From Deinococcus humi (GTDB lineage: Bacteria; Deinococcota; Deinococci; Deinococcales; Deinococcaceae): 64,000 nt of DNA. Position numbers and translations under genes: made by a program. Below are positions 27,601 through 39,979 of this stretch, one piece after another; within the stretch, counting starts at the first letter, position 1; the number at the start of each line of letters is the position of its first letter. The notes under the pieces are model-generated. The model saw nothing but the letters and a program-made list of their open reading frames with translations, did not search any database and was not told the origin of the DNA. Location of the stretch: the NCBI RefSeq assembly GCF_014201875.1, contig NZ_JACHFL010000014.1, forward strand, positions 1 through 64,000. The letters run 5' to 3'.

Positions 27601-28571
27601 TGCGGCGCTGCGTCCGGTTGAGGCCGGGCCTGCCCGGCTTCACGCTGGAGCTGCTGTCTGCTCTGTGGATTGTCCTGGCGAGCGGGCCAGCCTTCGCGCT
27701 GCTTCGTGCGGTCGCCATCCGTGGCCTCGGTCTGATCGTGGAAGAGAAGCTGCTGGGTGGGAAAGGGCAGATCAAATCCGGCCGCGGGCAGGGCGTTGCG
27801 GATCGCTTCCAGCACGGTGTCCTGGGCTTCCACGGCCTCCTTGCGGACGGGCGGATCAATCCAGAACCGAACGTCCAGGTTCACCGAGAAGTCGCCCAGT
27901 TCCCTGACGAGCACGCTGGGGGCAGGGTCTTGCAGCAGTCCGTCCAGCCCGCCCAGCGTCTCCAGGATCAGCTTGCGGGCCGCCGCGATGTCGTCGCCGT
28001 AACCGATGCCCACCGTGACAGACAGCCGGCGGTGGTCGTAAGCCGTGTTCACGGTGACGCGGTTGGTGTACAGCTCGGAATTGGGAATGACCACCCGGCG
28101 GTTGTCGTAGGTGCGCAGCAGCGTGGCGCGCACCTGAATATCCTCCACGACGCCCTCGTGATCGCCGGAGACGATCTGGTCACCGATCCGGAAGGGGCGC
28201 GTGACCAGAATCAGGATGCCCGCCAGCAGGTTCTGGAAGATGTCCTTAAAAGCAAAGCCGATGGCCACGCCGCTCACGCCAAGGGCCCCGAACAGCGAGG
28301 CGGCGGTCAGCGTCGGGAAAATCACGGTCAGGGCCACCAGCACCCCTACTGCCAGGACCAGCCACGACACGATGCGCGAGAACACCAGCGCAATGCCCCT
28401 GGGCTGCCCCGCGCGCTGGGCCACGCTGGTCACGGCGTTGCTCACTGCCCGGGCAATTCCCATGAAGACCAGGAACACCAGCAGACCGATCAGGATGTTG
28501 GGAATGGTCACGAGAAAGCTCTGGAGCAGGTTCTGCATTCGCGTCCAGACGGCGCTCAATTCGAGATTCAT
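27597..28571 (-). CDS. MscS-family small-conductance mechanosensitive channel
   Basis: 324 residues. Three N-terminal transmembrane segments are followed by the pore-lining helix and beta domain: SLFGALGVSGVAIGFAFKDIFQNLLAGILIL matches the MscS TM3/upper-vestibule signature, then FRIGDQIVSGDHEGVVEDIQVRATLLRTYDNRRVVIPNSELY. The C-terminal 50 residues are hydrophilic and Gln/Arg-rich. It should release solutes on hypo-osmotic shock. It is followed by DUF2254 with an ATGA overlap and preceded, 50 nt upstream, by the DUF421 gene on the same strand. Confidence 0.92.
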   Translation of the reverse strand: MNLELSAVWTRMQNLLQSFLVTIPNILIGLLVFLVFMGIARAVSNAVTSVAQRAGQPRGIALVFSRIVSWLVLAVGVLVALTVIFPTLTAASLFGALGVSGVAIGFAFKDIFQNLLAGILILVTRPFRIGDQIVSGDHEGVVEDIQVRATLLRTYDNRRVVIPNSELYTNRVTVNTAYDHRRLSVTVGIGYGDDIAAARKLILETLGGLDGLLQDPAPSVLVRELGDFSVNLDVRFWIDPPVRKEAVEAQDTVLEAIRNALPAAGFDLPFPTQQLLFHDQTEATDGDRTKQREGWPARQDNPQSRQQLQREAGQARPQPDAAPQ

Positions 28572-28621
28572 GCAGTCCTCAGCTTACTGTGCGGACCATC
28601 GGCCGCAGATCCAGAGCATAT

Positions 28622-29173
28622 TCATGTCGCTTTGACTGTTGGCCGGATCGCGCGGCTGATGCTGCCCTCCTCGGGCTCCTGCAAAACGCTGATGCGCCCG
28701 CCGGATTCCAGCACCGCGAAGGCCACGCCGTCCACGCTGTTCACGCCTGCCTGCCTCAGTTCCTCATACAGGATCGCCTCCGAAACGCGGGCGTGGCGCA
28801 TGGCCTCCTTGCGAATCTGCCCACGTTCCACCAGGACCACGGGTCCGTTGTCAAAGGTACGCTGGGCACGCTGCGAGCGGGCGCTGAGGGCCGAGACCAT
28901 CCACTGCAACCCCACCAGCACCAGCAGGCTCAGGCTGCTCTCCACGATGCTCTTGCCCAGAATCGCGCTGGCGACCAGCGATCCGGCCGCCACGTTGGTC
29001 AGAAAGTCGTAGGAGGTGAAGGTGGCGAATGTCCGCGCGCCGAAACTCCGGGCCAGGATGACGATGTACCCGAACAGCAGCGCCGTGCTGAGGACGATCC
29101 GCACCACCAGCTCCAGTGACCAGCCGTTCTCCGGGGTCAGCAAGTCTTTCAGGACGGTCCAGAACAATTCCAT
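28622..29173 (-). CDS. YetF-like DUF421 membrane protein
   Basis: 183 residues from ATG 29173 (MELFWTVLKDLL); the frame is open further upstream but those residues are not family-like. Three membrane segments (VVRIVLSTALLFGYIVILARSF, a second around 60-80, a third around 85-105) precede a soluble domain with GPVVLVERGQIRKEAMRHARVSEAILYEELRQAGV, diagnostic of DUF421/YetF. The function is unknown; members are often linked to spores or stress in other phyla. It begins the minus-strand membrane cluster and diverges from glnS. Confidence 0.88.
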   Translation of the reverse strand: MELFWTVLKDLLTPENGWSLELVVRIVLSTALLFGYIVILARSFGARTFATFTSYDFLTNVAAGSLVASAILGKSIVESSLSLLVLVGLQWMVSALSARSQRAQRTFDNGPVVLVERGQIRKEAMRHARVSEAILYEELRQAGVNSVDGVAFAVLESGGRISVLQEPEEGSISRAIRPTVKAT

Positions 29174-29287
29174 ACGGCAGTGTGCCGCCTGAGTCCGGCA
29201 GGTCCGTGTGCTGAGAGTAGAGGCTGACTTCATCACGAACGGGGAGGCACGGTCACCCACGGCCCGCTCCTGCGTTCCTCACGCGGG

Positions 29288-29293
29288 TATGCT
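29288..29293 (+). promoter_or_regulatory. -10 box of a leaderless promoter (glnS)
   Basis: TATGCT lies 6 nt before ATG 29300 and there is no typical Shine-Dalgarno at the right distance. Confidence 0.55.
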
Positions 29294-29299
29294 GGCAGG

Positions 29300-31702
<2,403 letters not shown>

Positions 31703-31718
31703 GCGCAGGAAAATGCTG

Positions 31719-31748
31719 GCGGGCCAGGGCAACATCTCCCTGACCCGC
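31719..31748. terminator. Bidirectional terminator between glnS and the TPR gene
   Basis: 11-bp inverted repeat with one mismatch (31719-31729 with 31738-31748). A T run follows it on the minus strand only (AAAA at 31710-31713 on the plus strand), so it best suits the minus-strand TPR gene. Confidence 0.6.
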
Positions 31749-31755
31749 TGTTGTC

Positions 31756-33228
31756 CTAGTTCAGCATCCGTCCGTCCTGCTGGCCCATCAGGGTCTGCGC
31801 CCGCGCCAGCAGATCTTGCAGGGTGCTGTGCCAGTCGTCACTTTCAGCCGTGTGTTCCAGCGCCTGCTGGGCGTGGGCAATGGCAGCGGCGGGATTGGGA
31901 AAACCTTGCTGGGCCATCACGTCAGCGGCCATCTGGTGGCCGATGATCCAGTCGCGGCTGTCGGGGGCGGCCTCGCGCACCACACGCTCGTAGTGTTCCA
32001 GCGCCTCGTCCAGCTGGAAGTAGTCCAGGGCCACGCTGCCCAGCACCAGGCTGGCGGGGATCACCGCGCCCTGTGCCAGGGCCTGTTCGGCGGCCAATTG
32101 CGCCTCCGGCATGCGCCCCAGGCGGTAGTCGCACTCGGCGATGTCGGCCAGGACCTCCGGCTGGTAGGGGTAATTGGGCTCGTTCAGGGCAATTTCCAGC
32201 CGGTCACGGGCCTCCACCGGGCGGTCCATGTCCAGCAGGGCCACGCCCAGCTCGTGGTTGGCGTAGGGACGGTCCACCTCCTCGGCCAGCTCCAGGGCGG
32301 CCTCGAACGCCTCGATGGCCTTTTCCTGCTGGCCCAGGTGACTCAGGATCTGACCGCGCAGCAGCGTCACCACGTAGCCCGGCGTGCCGTGCTGGCGCTC
32401 CAGCCGGTCGGCCTCACGGATCATCTCCAGGGCGGCTTCCGGCTGATCCATCTGCAGCAGGGCCTGGGCGCGCAGGTAGTGCCAGGTGGCCAGATTCAGC
32501 CCCTCATCCTCGGCCTGCGCGGGATTGGACCGCGCCGTCTGCTTGGTGCCGTAGAGCAGCCGTGCGCCATCGAGAACGCTCTTGGCCACGTCGGGCTGAC
32601 CGTCCTGAATCAGCAGCGCGGCCTGTTCCTGCAGCATGACGGCGCGGTCCAGACCGCCCGCCAGGTGCGCGGCCTCTGCGTACAGGTTGATGGCGTCTGC
32701 GGTGTTCCCCAGTTGTTCCTGGCTGTCGGCCTGCCACGAGCGCAGGCGCCAGCGCAGGTGCGGGGGCAGTTCGCCCGTTGCCAAGGGAAGGTCCAGCGCT
32801 GCCTGCGGTTGCTCGGCCAGCGCCAGGGCGCACAGCGCATGGAACCGGGCCACCGGATCGGCCGTCTCCCGGATCTTCTCGTCGGGCAGCGCTGCGTGCG
32901 GGCCGCGCGTGCGGGCATCCAGTTCAGCGCTCAGGGCCAGGTACAGTGGGTCACCCGCCACCCCCGCGTTCAGCCTGCGGGCCTCCGACAGCGCCGTGCC
33001 GAGCTGCTCGGTGGCCGCGTCGCCGTACAGCGCGTGCAGGCTGCCCAGATACAGGCACAGGCGCGCCGCCGTGGCCAGCCCAGTCTGGCTGGCGCCCGAT
33101 CTGCCCGCTCCCGCTCTTGTGGGCATGGCCTCGTCCAGCGCCGAGTCCAGCACCCCGAAGGCCATCTCGTAGTCGCCTCCAGCGAGTGCCGTGCAAGCCT
33201 GTTGCCAGGTGGTGTCCGCGTCAATCAT
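31756..33228 (-). CDS. tetratricopeptide-repeat protein
   Basis: 490 residues, almost wholly helical, with TPR-like pairs along the length (for example [66 protein letters not shown]). No signal peptide, membrane segment or catalytic domain is visible, so it is a cytosolic scaffold for unknown partners. A TATCCT box lies about 8 nt upstream of ATG 33228 on the minus strand. It diverges from ftsH, sharing the intergenic region that contains the HAIR operator. Confidence 0.85.
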   Translation of the reverse strand: MIDADTTWQQACTALAGGDYEMAFGVLDSALDEAMPTRAGAGRSGASQTGLATAARLCLYLGSLHALYGDAATEQLGTALSEARRLNAGVAGDPLYLALSAELDARTRGPHAALPDEKIRETADPVARFHALCALALAEQPQAALDLPLATGELPPHLRWRLRSWQADSQEQLGNTADAINLYAEAAHLAGGLDRAVMLQEQAALLIQDGQPDVAKSVLDGARLLYGTKQTARSNPAQAEDEGLNLATWHYLRAQALLQMDQPEAALEMIREADRLERQHGTPGYVVTLLRGQILSHLGQQEKAIEAFEAALELAEEVDRPYANHELGVALLDMDRPVEARDRLEIALNEPNYPYQPEVLADIAECDYRLGRMPEAQLAAEQALAQGAVIPASLVLGSVALDYFQLDEALEHYERVVREAAPDSRDWIIGHQMAADVMAQQGFPNPAAAIAHAQQALEHTAESDDWHSTLQDLLARAQTLMGQQDGRMLN

Positions 33229-33388
33229 TCCCTGTCAGGATAGTCCATCCACTGCTCGGCCGAGCGTGCCCGGGCGGTAGCCCCTCTGCCAGGACGCTGT
33301 CGCCTATCTTTTCGGCGCGTGACGCAACCTTTCGGAACGCTAAAGGTGACCCTGAATCACAGTTGTAATGCGGGACAATTTCATACAC

Positions 33389-33409
33389 CTTGAGTCTGGT
33401 ACACTCAAG
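33389..33409 (+). promoter_or_regulatory. HAIR operator (HspR-binding site) upstream of ftsH
   Basis: CTTGAGT (33389-33395), a 7-nt spacer and ACTCAAG (33403-33409): an exact match to the HAIR consensus CTTGAGT-N7-ACTCAAG bound by the heat-shock repressor HspR in actinobacteria and used in Deinococcus. A TACACT box (33400-33405) lies inside it, so a bound repressor would block transcription of ftsH. The leader between it and the start codon is about 55 nt. Confidence 0.85.
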
Positions 33410-33464
33410 TCTAGAAGGGGCGAAGTGCGCCCCATTTCCCCCCTTTCCCCCTGGAGGAACGTTC

Positions 33465-35333
<1,869 letters not shown>

Positions 35334-35350
35334 GCTTCCTCTGCAACTGA

Positions 35351-35378
35351 AATCCCCCGCCGAGTCGCGGGGGTTTTT
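35351..35378 (+). terminator. Rho-independent terminator of ftsH
   Basis: CCCCCGC (35354-35360) pairs with GCGGGGG (35367-35373) across a 6-nt loop and is followed by five T. Confidence 0.9.
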
Positions 35379-35398
35379 CTGTGGGCCTTGCCTATGGC

Positions 35399-35914
35399 CT
35401 AGGCTTTAAGGTTCGGCAGGTAGAACAGTAAATCCAGCGACGGCGGTTTAATTCCCTGCGTCCGCAGCAGCGCGGCGATCTGAGCGGTATGCCTGACCTC
35501 GTGCAGCATGACGTGCCACAGCAGGCCATCCAGCTTGAAGTGTTCCTCGGGACTGTCCTCTACCACGCGCTCCAGATCGGTGTCGGTCAGGGTCGCCAGG
35601 TAATCCAGCGTGCTCTGCTCCACCGCCCGCCAGTAGTCCAGCAGATCTGAAAGGAGAAATCGGGCGAAGACCGGGCCATTACCCGCGTTTTTGATGGCAG
35701 GAAAGGCGTCCTCGACAGGCGTGTCCTGCAAAATCGTGTAGTGCAGCCAGCCGTCTTCCACGCCTGCGGTGTGGGCGACCAGATCCTTGATGCAGTGAAA
35801 GCGCTCGCCGTCCAGCAGCGGACGCGAAAGGACCTCATCAGGCACGCTTTCCAGCGTGGCCCATAAATCGCGGCGAGCGCGCATCAGGTAGTCGTAGGTT
35901 TCGGGAATATTCAT
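35399..35914 (-). CDS. DinB-family protein (paralog 1)
   Basis: 171 residues from ATG 35914, which has AAGGAG upstream and overlaps the stop of the preceding gene (ATGA). The DinB/YfiT four-helix bundle is recognisable: DLVAHTAGVEDGWLHY supplies the first metal-binding His and LLWHVMLHEVRHTAQIAALL the other two. DinB proteins are strongly expanded in Deinococcus and many act as metal-dependent thiol transferases or have unknown roles. It is last in a minus-strand set of paralogs. Confidence 0.88.
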   Translation of the reverse strand: MNIPETYDYLMRARRDLWATLESVPDEVLSRPLLDGERFHCIKDLVAHTAGVEDGWLHYTILQDTPVEDAFPAIKNAGNGPVFARFLLSDLLDYWRAVEQSTLDYLATLTDTDLERVVEDSPEEHFKLDGLLWHVMLHEVRHTAQIAALLRTQGIKPPSLDLLFYLPNLKA

Positions 35915-36423
35915 TGTGGCTCCTTGTTCATCCAGACGCCCCAGGTAAGAGGCCCGGCGTCTCTGTCGGCGATGGGATGTCCGGCCAGTTTCAGGGCCAG
36001 TTTGATCTGGCCGTGGTGGTAGCCCTCGTGCCAGATCAGGTGCTGAAGCATCAGGAGTGGGTGACCGTAGTGGGACTGCATGGCCTCGCCTGTCGCCATC
36101 TGCCCCTGTACAGCGTCGTGGACGGCCACTGCGCTGGTCCTCAGCATTTGTGCGATCCGGGCGGAGTGGCGTTCGTCGGCCCATTCCTCCTCGGGGCGCA
36201 AGTCGGGCACAAGCCTGGGAACAAATTCCGGGGCGTTCTCCTCGACAAGAGACAGCCGAACAGCGTGCAGGTGGGTCAGCTGTTGCGCGATGGTGGGTCC
36301 GTCATCCAGGGGCCGGACGCCCAGCCCACCCTCCGGCATGAGCCGCAGCAGGTTCAACAAAATCAGGTTGTTGCGGTTCCAGGCGTTCAGTACCGTGGGC
36401 AGCAGGTTGGCCGTTTCCCTCAT
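35911..36423 (-). CDS. DinB-family protein (paralog 2)
   Basis: 170 residues from ATG 36423, overlapping the upstream stop by ATGA. DinB-like bundle with PTIAQQLTHLHAVRLSLVEE and LMLQHLIWHEGYHHGQIKLAL, the latter giving the paired C-terminal histidines. The middle helix contains a long acidic stretch (RPEEEWADERHSARIAQML). The tight overlap with paralogs 1 and 3 implies equal expression; the substrate is unknown. Confidence 0.87.
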   Translation of the reverse strand: MRETANLLPTVLNAWNRNNLILLNLLRLMPEGGLGVRPLDDGPTIAQQLTHLHAVRLSLVEENAPEFVPRLVPDLRPEEEWADERHSARIAQMLRTSAVAVHDAVQGQMATGEAMQSHYGHPLLMLQHLIWHEGYHHGQIKLALKLAGHPIADRDAGPLTWGVWMNKEPQ

Positions 36424-36941
36424 TCGCGCCAGATGGCCCAATGATTGTCCAGCGCGTCCATTTCCTCGGGGGTGCGACCGCCGGCCCGCAGAAGCGTCAT
36501 GATCTGGCCCCGGTGGTGGCTGTCGTGGACGATGGTGTGCTGCAGGAAATGGGCCGGATTGGACCCGTACGCGCCCTCCTGCCAGGGATCATCGAAGGCG
36601 CGGCCCTCGTCCAGTGCGGATTGCACGGCTTTCAGGGCCGCCTCGTCTCCGGCTTTGAAGGCGGCGGCCAGCTCGCCCGGCGGGCAATCATGCCAGCGCC
36701 ACAGTGGATCACCGTCCTCGTCCTTCTGGGTCGGGTCGAGCAGCGGCTCGGCGTGAACGCGGGACAGATTCCACAGCCAGCCGACGCGGAAGCCTGCCAT
36801 GTGCCGCAGATGTCTACCCACGGTCCAGCCACCACGCCCGTCGGACAGGCCGAAGTCGGCGTCACTCAGCGCCGCCAGCAGAAACTCGTTCACTCGCCCA
36901 TTGCGGCGGAAGGATTCGTGAAGCAGGGTCAGATCGGTCAT
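36420..36941 (-). CDS. DinB-family protein (paralog 3)
   Basis: 173 residues from ATG 36941, preceded by AAAGGAGAG. The DinB bundle has GGWTVGRHLRHMAGFRVGWLW and FLQHTIVHDSHHRGQIMTLL, with the expected three metal-ligand histidines. It is the first of three consecutive DinB genes joined by ATGA overlaps and follows the DUF1905 gene by about 20 nt. Confidence 0.88.
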   Translation of the reverse strand: MTDLTLLHESFRRNGRVNEFLLAALSDADFGLSDGRGGWTVGRHLRHMAGFRVGWLWNLSRVHAEPLLDPTQKDEDGDPLWRWHDCPPGELAAAFKAGDEAALKAVQSALDEGRAFDDPWQEGAYGSNPAHFLQHTIVHDSHHRGQIMTLLRAGGRTPEEMDALDNHWAIWRE

Positions 36942-36962
36942 CTTCTCTCCTTTGCGGGGCAC

Positions 36963-37253
36963 TCAGCCCACGTCCAGCTGTACAGTCACCTCGTCACCTT
37001 CCGCGATGTTCTCGGCCTTGCGGATGATCAACTTGATCGGCAGGATGTACAGTCCATCCTTGGGAAACAGGGAGGTCTTCCACCCTGTTTCCCCCACCCT
37101 GGCCCTGACCGGGACCATGCCCCAGCCGTAGGTCACGAAGCGGGCGGCGGCCTTGATTTCCTGGGCCTGCTCGGCGGGGACAGTCACAAAATAGTGTGGC
37201 GCCGGGCCTTTCCAGAACCACACTGGACCGCTGAACTCAAGAGTGAGGGGCAT
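36963..37253 (-). CDS. DUF1905 domain protein
   Basis: 96 residues. The pattern FSGPVWFWKGPAPHYFVTVPAEQAQEIK and GWGMVPVRARVGETGWKTSLFPKDGLYILPIKLIIRKAENIAEGDEVTVQL is the full DUF1905 beta-barrel fold. The domain often occurs alone or fused to YdeI-type domains; its function is unknown. It sits between DinB genes on the same strand, which suggests it is part of the same expression unit. Confidence 0.87.
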   Translation of the reverse strand: MPLTLEFSGPVWFWKGPAPHYFVTVPAEQAQEIKAAARFVTYGWGMVPVRARVGETGWKTSLFPKDGLYILPIKLIIRKAENIAEGDEVTVQLDVG

Positions 37254-37462
37254 CGTTCACCGCAGATTGTCCTATGGAAGTTGCAGGCGCAGGGGCCAGG
37301 TCTGCGGCCCGTCGCTCAGGCTGGCTGACGTCTTCGGGCTGTTCGGCACATCGCATCTCAGAGGCTGGGGGCAACCCCGAAGGTTCACCCTCCCTTCGTC
37401 GGGCGTGCTACGCGGCGCACACGCTGGCGAGGTTCGCTGCAGGGGTAGGGTCCAGTCATTCT
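37254..37462. other. Non-coding spacer inside the DinB cluster
   Basis: 209 nt without a convincing gene. It splits the minus-strand cluster into two groups and could hold a promoter for the DUF1905-DinB group. The middle (about 37378-37450) has an unusual sequence texture with GC-rich short inverted words and may be a dispersed repeat or the remains of a gene; I cannot assign it. Confidence 0.4.
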
Positions 37463-37936
37463 TTACCGCTCCCAGAACTCTGGCGGCGTGATCCCCAGCA
37501 AACGCAGGTACACAATGCCCTGCCCCCGGTGGTGAATCTCGTTGTCCACTGCGCCGATCACCGCCGTGAACACCAGCATGTCGCCCCAGGCCAGCCTTTT
37601 GATCTCGCCGTACCGGGCGGCAGGAAAGGCGGGCAATTCGCGTTCAAGCTGCGCGGTCTGGGCCTCCCACTCGGCCAGCAGGTCAGTCTTGTCGGCGGAC
37701 GGCACCCGCTCCCAGACGGGTTCACCCCAGCCACCCCCCAGCAGTCCATTCAGGTTGTACGCCGTCTGCCCGTGAACCTCCCAGACCATCTCGCCGAAAG
37801 GGCGCATGGGCGGCGCGGGTGCGAAGGTAAACAGCTGCTCGTCGGGAAACGCCTCTATCACCCGCCGCGTCAGGCGGCGGTGACCGAGCCAGTGTTCCAG
37901 CAGGTCGCTTGGGCGCAGAAGATGCGAATCGGTCAT
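37463..37936 (-). CDS. DinB-family protein (paralog 4)
   Basis: 157 residues from ATG 37936 with GAGAGG upstream. Close relative of paralog 5: both have HRRLTRRVIEAFPDEQLF-type N-termini, MRPFGEMVWEVHGQ, and the C-terminal metal site DNEIHHRGQGIVYLRLLGI. It follows the DUF3224 gene by 9 nt. The high similarity to paralog 5 suggests a local duplication. Confidence 0.88.
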   Translation of the reverse strand: MTDSHLLRPSDLLEHWLGHRRLTRRVIEAFPDEQLFTFAPAPPMRPFGEMVWEVHGQTAYNLNGLLGGGWGEPVWERVPSADKTDLLAEWEAQTAQLERELPAFPAARYGEIKRLAWGDMLVFTAVIGAVDNEIHHRGQGIVYLRLLGITPPEFWER

Positions 37937-37945
37937 CGAGACCTC

Positions 37946-38341
37946 TCAGGCTTCGGGCAGGGTGTAGTCGAGGGTGTAGCGGTGGGCGCCGTCCACGATG
38001 TCCAGCGTCAGCTCGCCGCTCAGGCCGGCCAGTTCTCCGGCGCCTGAGTCGGGCACCACGCGGTAAGTCAGGCTCTGGCGGCCACGTTCGCTGACGCCCG
38101 CGTGGAAAAAGGCGAAACGGCCCTGCCTGCCCTCCAGCGTGGCCTGCACCGCTTCAATAGCGACATACACCGCCGAACCCTCCACAGGCGTCATGCAGGT
38201 CAGCATCTCCACCACGCTCTGGCCGCAGAGGTCGCCGCTCCATTGTTTGTCCAGCAGCATGTGCCCGATCTCCGGAACGGCCTGTACGGGGGCGTCGGCG
38301 CGCGGCCGGACGGTGAAGGTCCCTGTGGCGGTGTTGCTCAT
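37946..38341 (-). CDS. DUF3224 domain protein
   Basis: 131 residues. Opening ATGTFTV and the pattern WSGDLCGQSVVEMLTCMTPVEGSAVYVAIEAVQATLEGRQGRFAFFHAG match DUF3224, a small allene-oxide-cyclase-like beta barrel of unknown function. Its start overlaps the stop of DinB paralog 5 (ATGA), and DinB paralog 4 follows 9 nt later. DUF3224 genes commonly travel with DinB and WYL genes. Confidence 0.88.
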   Translation of the reverse strand: MSNTATGTFTVRPRADAPVQAVPEIGHMLLDKQWSGDLCGQSVVEMLTCMTPVEGSAVYVAIEAVQATLEGRQGRFAFFHAGVSERGRQSLTYRVVPDSGAGELAGLSGELTLDIVDGAHRYTLDYTLPEA

Positions 38342-38856
38342 GGGGCCATGTACGCCGGAAACATGGGTGGCTCGATGCCTAGCGCCCGCAGGTACACGTA
38401 GCCCTGTCCCCGGTGATGGATCTCGTTGTCGATGTTGTAGATCGCAGCCGCCCAGCCGCTCATCTCACCCCAGGGCAGGGCGTGCAGCCGCGAGTAGTGC
38501 GTCACATCGACCTCCGGCAATTCAGCTTCGATGCGGGCGGTCAAGGCATCCCAGGCGTTCAGGAGTTCGGCACGGTCAGAAGACGTCCCGTCGCGCCAGT
38601 TCGGCATGGGCCATTCGCCCGTCCGCAGACCGCTCAGGGTCAGTTCGCTCACCTGATGAATTTCCCAGGCCAGGACGCCGAATGGGCGCATGCCTCCCAC
38701 ACTGAAGCTGAACAACTCGTCTTCGGGGAAGGCCTCGATCATCCGGCGGGTCAATCGGCGATTGCCCTGCCAATAATTCAAGAACTGGGCCGGGGAGACG
38801 ATCACCGGCTGGGCTGTGGCCTGATCAGATTCTTCTACTGCGGGCATATTCGTCAT
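38338..38856 (-). CDS. DinB-family protein (paralog 5)
   Basis: 172 residues. ATG 38856 is preferred over upstream codons because GGAGG lies just before it. DinB bundle closely related to paralog 4 (RRLTRRMIEAFPEDELFSF; MRPFGVLAWEIHQVSE; DNEIHHRGQGYVYLRALGI). It is the first gene of the minus-strand cluster and is divergent from the WYL regulator, 71 nt away. Confidence 0.88.
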   Translation of the reverse strand: MTNMPAVEESDQATAQPVIVSPAQFLNYWQGNRRLTRRMIEAFPEDELFSFSVGGMRPFGVLAWEIHQVSELTLSGLRTGEWPMPNWRDGTSSDRAELLNAWDALTARIEAELPEVDVTHYSRLHALPWGEMSGWAAAIYNIDNEIHHRGQGYVYLRALGIEPPMFPAYMAP

Positions 38857-38919
38857 CTTAACCTCCGTCCACAGCGTAACCTGGATTCCCGTCAGAACCT
38901 GTCGTCTTTGTGTGGCAGG

Positions 38920-38933
38920 ATACATGAATGTAT
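38920..38933. promoter_or_regulatory. Candidate operator: perfect palindrome at the start of the WYL gene
   Basis: ATACAT-GA-ATGTAT is a perfect 14-bp inverted repeat that overlaps the putative start codon (38928) of the WYL regulator and lies in the divergent promoter region of the DinB cluster. It would suit autorepression and control of both sides; this is inference. Confidence 0.45.
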
Positions 38934-39929
38934 GACCCCTCCATGCGGGTGCTGACCGTGCTGGAACTGCTTCAGGCCCGCGAGAGCGTAACCGGTGCGG
39001 AGCTGGCCGCCCTGCTGGAAGTCAGCCCACGCACCGTTCAGCGCTACGTTGCCCGCTTACAGGATCTAGGCATTCCGGTGGAGGGGCGGCGCGGCGTGGG
39101 AGGCTCGTACTGCCTGAAACCGGGTTTCCGGCTGCCGCCGCTGATGTTCACGGGCGAGGAGGCCCTGAGTCTGGCGCTGGGACTGCGGGCGCTGCATCTG
39201 CTGGGGCTGGGGGCGCTGGCCCCGGCAGCCCACGCGGCGAGTGCCAAGCTGGCCCGCACACTGCCCCACGCCCTGCGCGAGACGGTGGAGGCGCTCTCGG
39301 GCGCGGTGCAGTTCGACTCCTCGCCGTGGGTGGTCTCCACCGACGCGGCGTTACTCTCTGAACTGCTGGGGGCCGTTCACGCCGCCCAGACGGTGGAGTT
39401 CTCCTATGCCTCACCGCAGTCCTTCCGTCAGACCCGCCGGGTGGACGTGTACCGCGCGCTGCATCTGGACGGACGCTGGTACGCGGTGGGGCGCTGCCAC
39501 CTCAAAGGCGCCCTGCGCTCCTTCCGGCTGGACCGCATGACGGAGCTTCGTGTGCTGGAGACCACTTTCACGGCCCCCACCCGATTTGACGCGCTGGCCT
39601 ACCTGCGCTCGACCCTGCCGACGCAGGCGCCTGCCGCGCCGATCAGCGTGTGGCTGGACGCCCCGCCCGAGGACCTGCGGGGCCGCGTCTCGGTGTGGTT
39701 CACCGACATCAGCGCCGAGGCCGGGGGCACCCGCCTGCGGGCCGGGCGCAGCGATCTGGGCGGTTTCGCTGCCTTCCTGCTGGGCCTGGACTGTGGTTTC
39801 CGGGTGGACGGCCCGCCGGAACTCCTGGCCGTGTTCGCGCGGCTGGGGGCGCGCTGCGCGGGTGTGGCACAGGGTCCATCCGTGACCGCAGCCGCTGGCG
39901 GAATCGATGCTCTGGGGAGCGGCCTCTGA
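38928..39929 (+). CDS. HTH-WYL transcriptional regulator (YafY family)
   Basis: 333 residues. N-terminal helix-turn-helix of HTH_11 type (LLQARESVTGAELAALLEVSPRTVQRYVARLQDLGIPVEGRRGVGGSYCL), a linker with LPPLMFTGEEALSLALGLRAL, and a WYL domain (about 155-220, VDVYRALHLDGRWYAVGRCHLKGALRSFRLDRM). WYL domains sense small ligands, often nucleic-acid-derived. ATG 38928 or ATG 38943 are both possible starts; neither has a good ribosome binding site. Divergent placement makes it the likely regulator of the DinB/DUF3224 genes. Confidence 0.9.
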   Translation: MYDPSMRVLTVLELLQARESVTGAELAALLEVSPRTVQRYVARLQDLGIPVEGRRGVGGSYCLKPGFRLPPLMFTGEEALSLALGLRALHLLGLGALAPAAHAASAKLARTLPHALRETVEALSGAVQFDSSPWVVSTDAALLSELLGAVHAAQTVEFSYASPQSFRQTRRVDVYRALHLDGRWYAVGRCHLKGALRSFRLDRMTELRVLETTFTAPTRFDALAYLRSTLPTQAPAAPISVWLDAPPEDLRGRVSVWFTDISAEAGGTRLRAGRSDLGGFAAFLLGLDCGFRVDGPPELLAVFARLGARCAGVAQGPSVTAAAGGIDALGSGL

Positions 39930-39968
39930 CGCCTGTGCCCCGTGTCTCCTGTAGCGCCAGGAGGGGCG

Positions 39969-39974
39969 TAAACT
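39969..39974 (+). promoter_or_regulatory. -10 box of a leaderless promoter (Fe-S protein)
   Basis: TAAACT lies 5 nt before ATG 39980, no ribosome binding site. Confidence 0.6.
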
Positions 39975-39979
39975 GACCC

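Noticed and set aside
27600..29012. 470-residue plus-strand frame over the MscS and DUF421 genes
   Set aside because: Both minus-strand genes are recognised families; the plus-strand translation has none.
31816..33243. 475-residue plus-strand frame opposite the TPR gene
   Set aside because: Low-complexity translation of the reverse complement of TPR repeats; no start signals.
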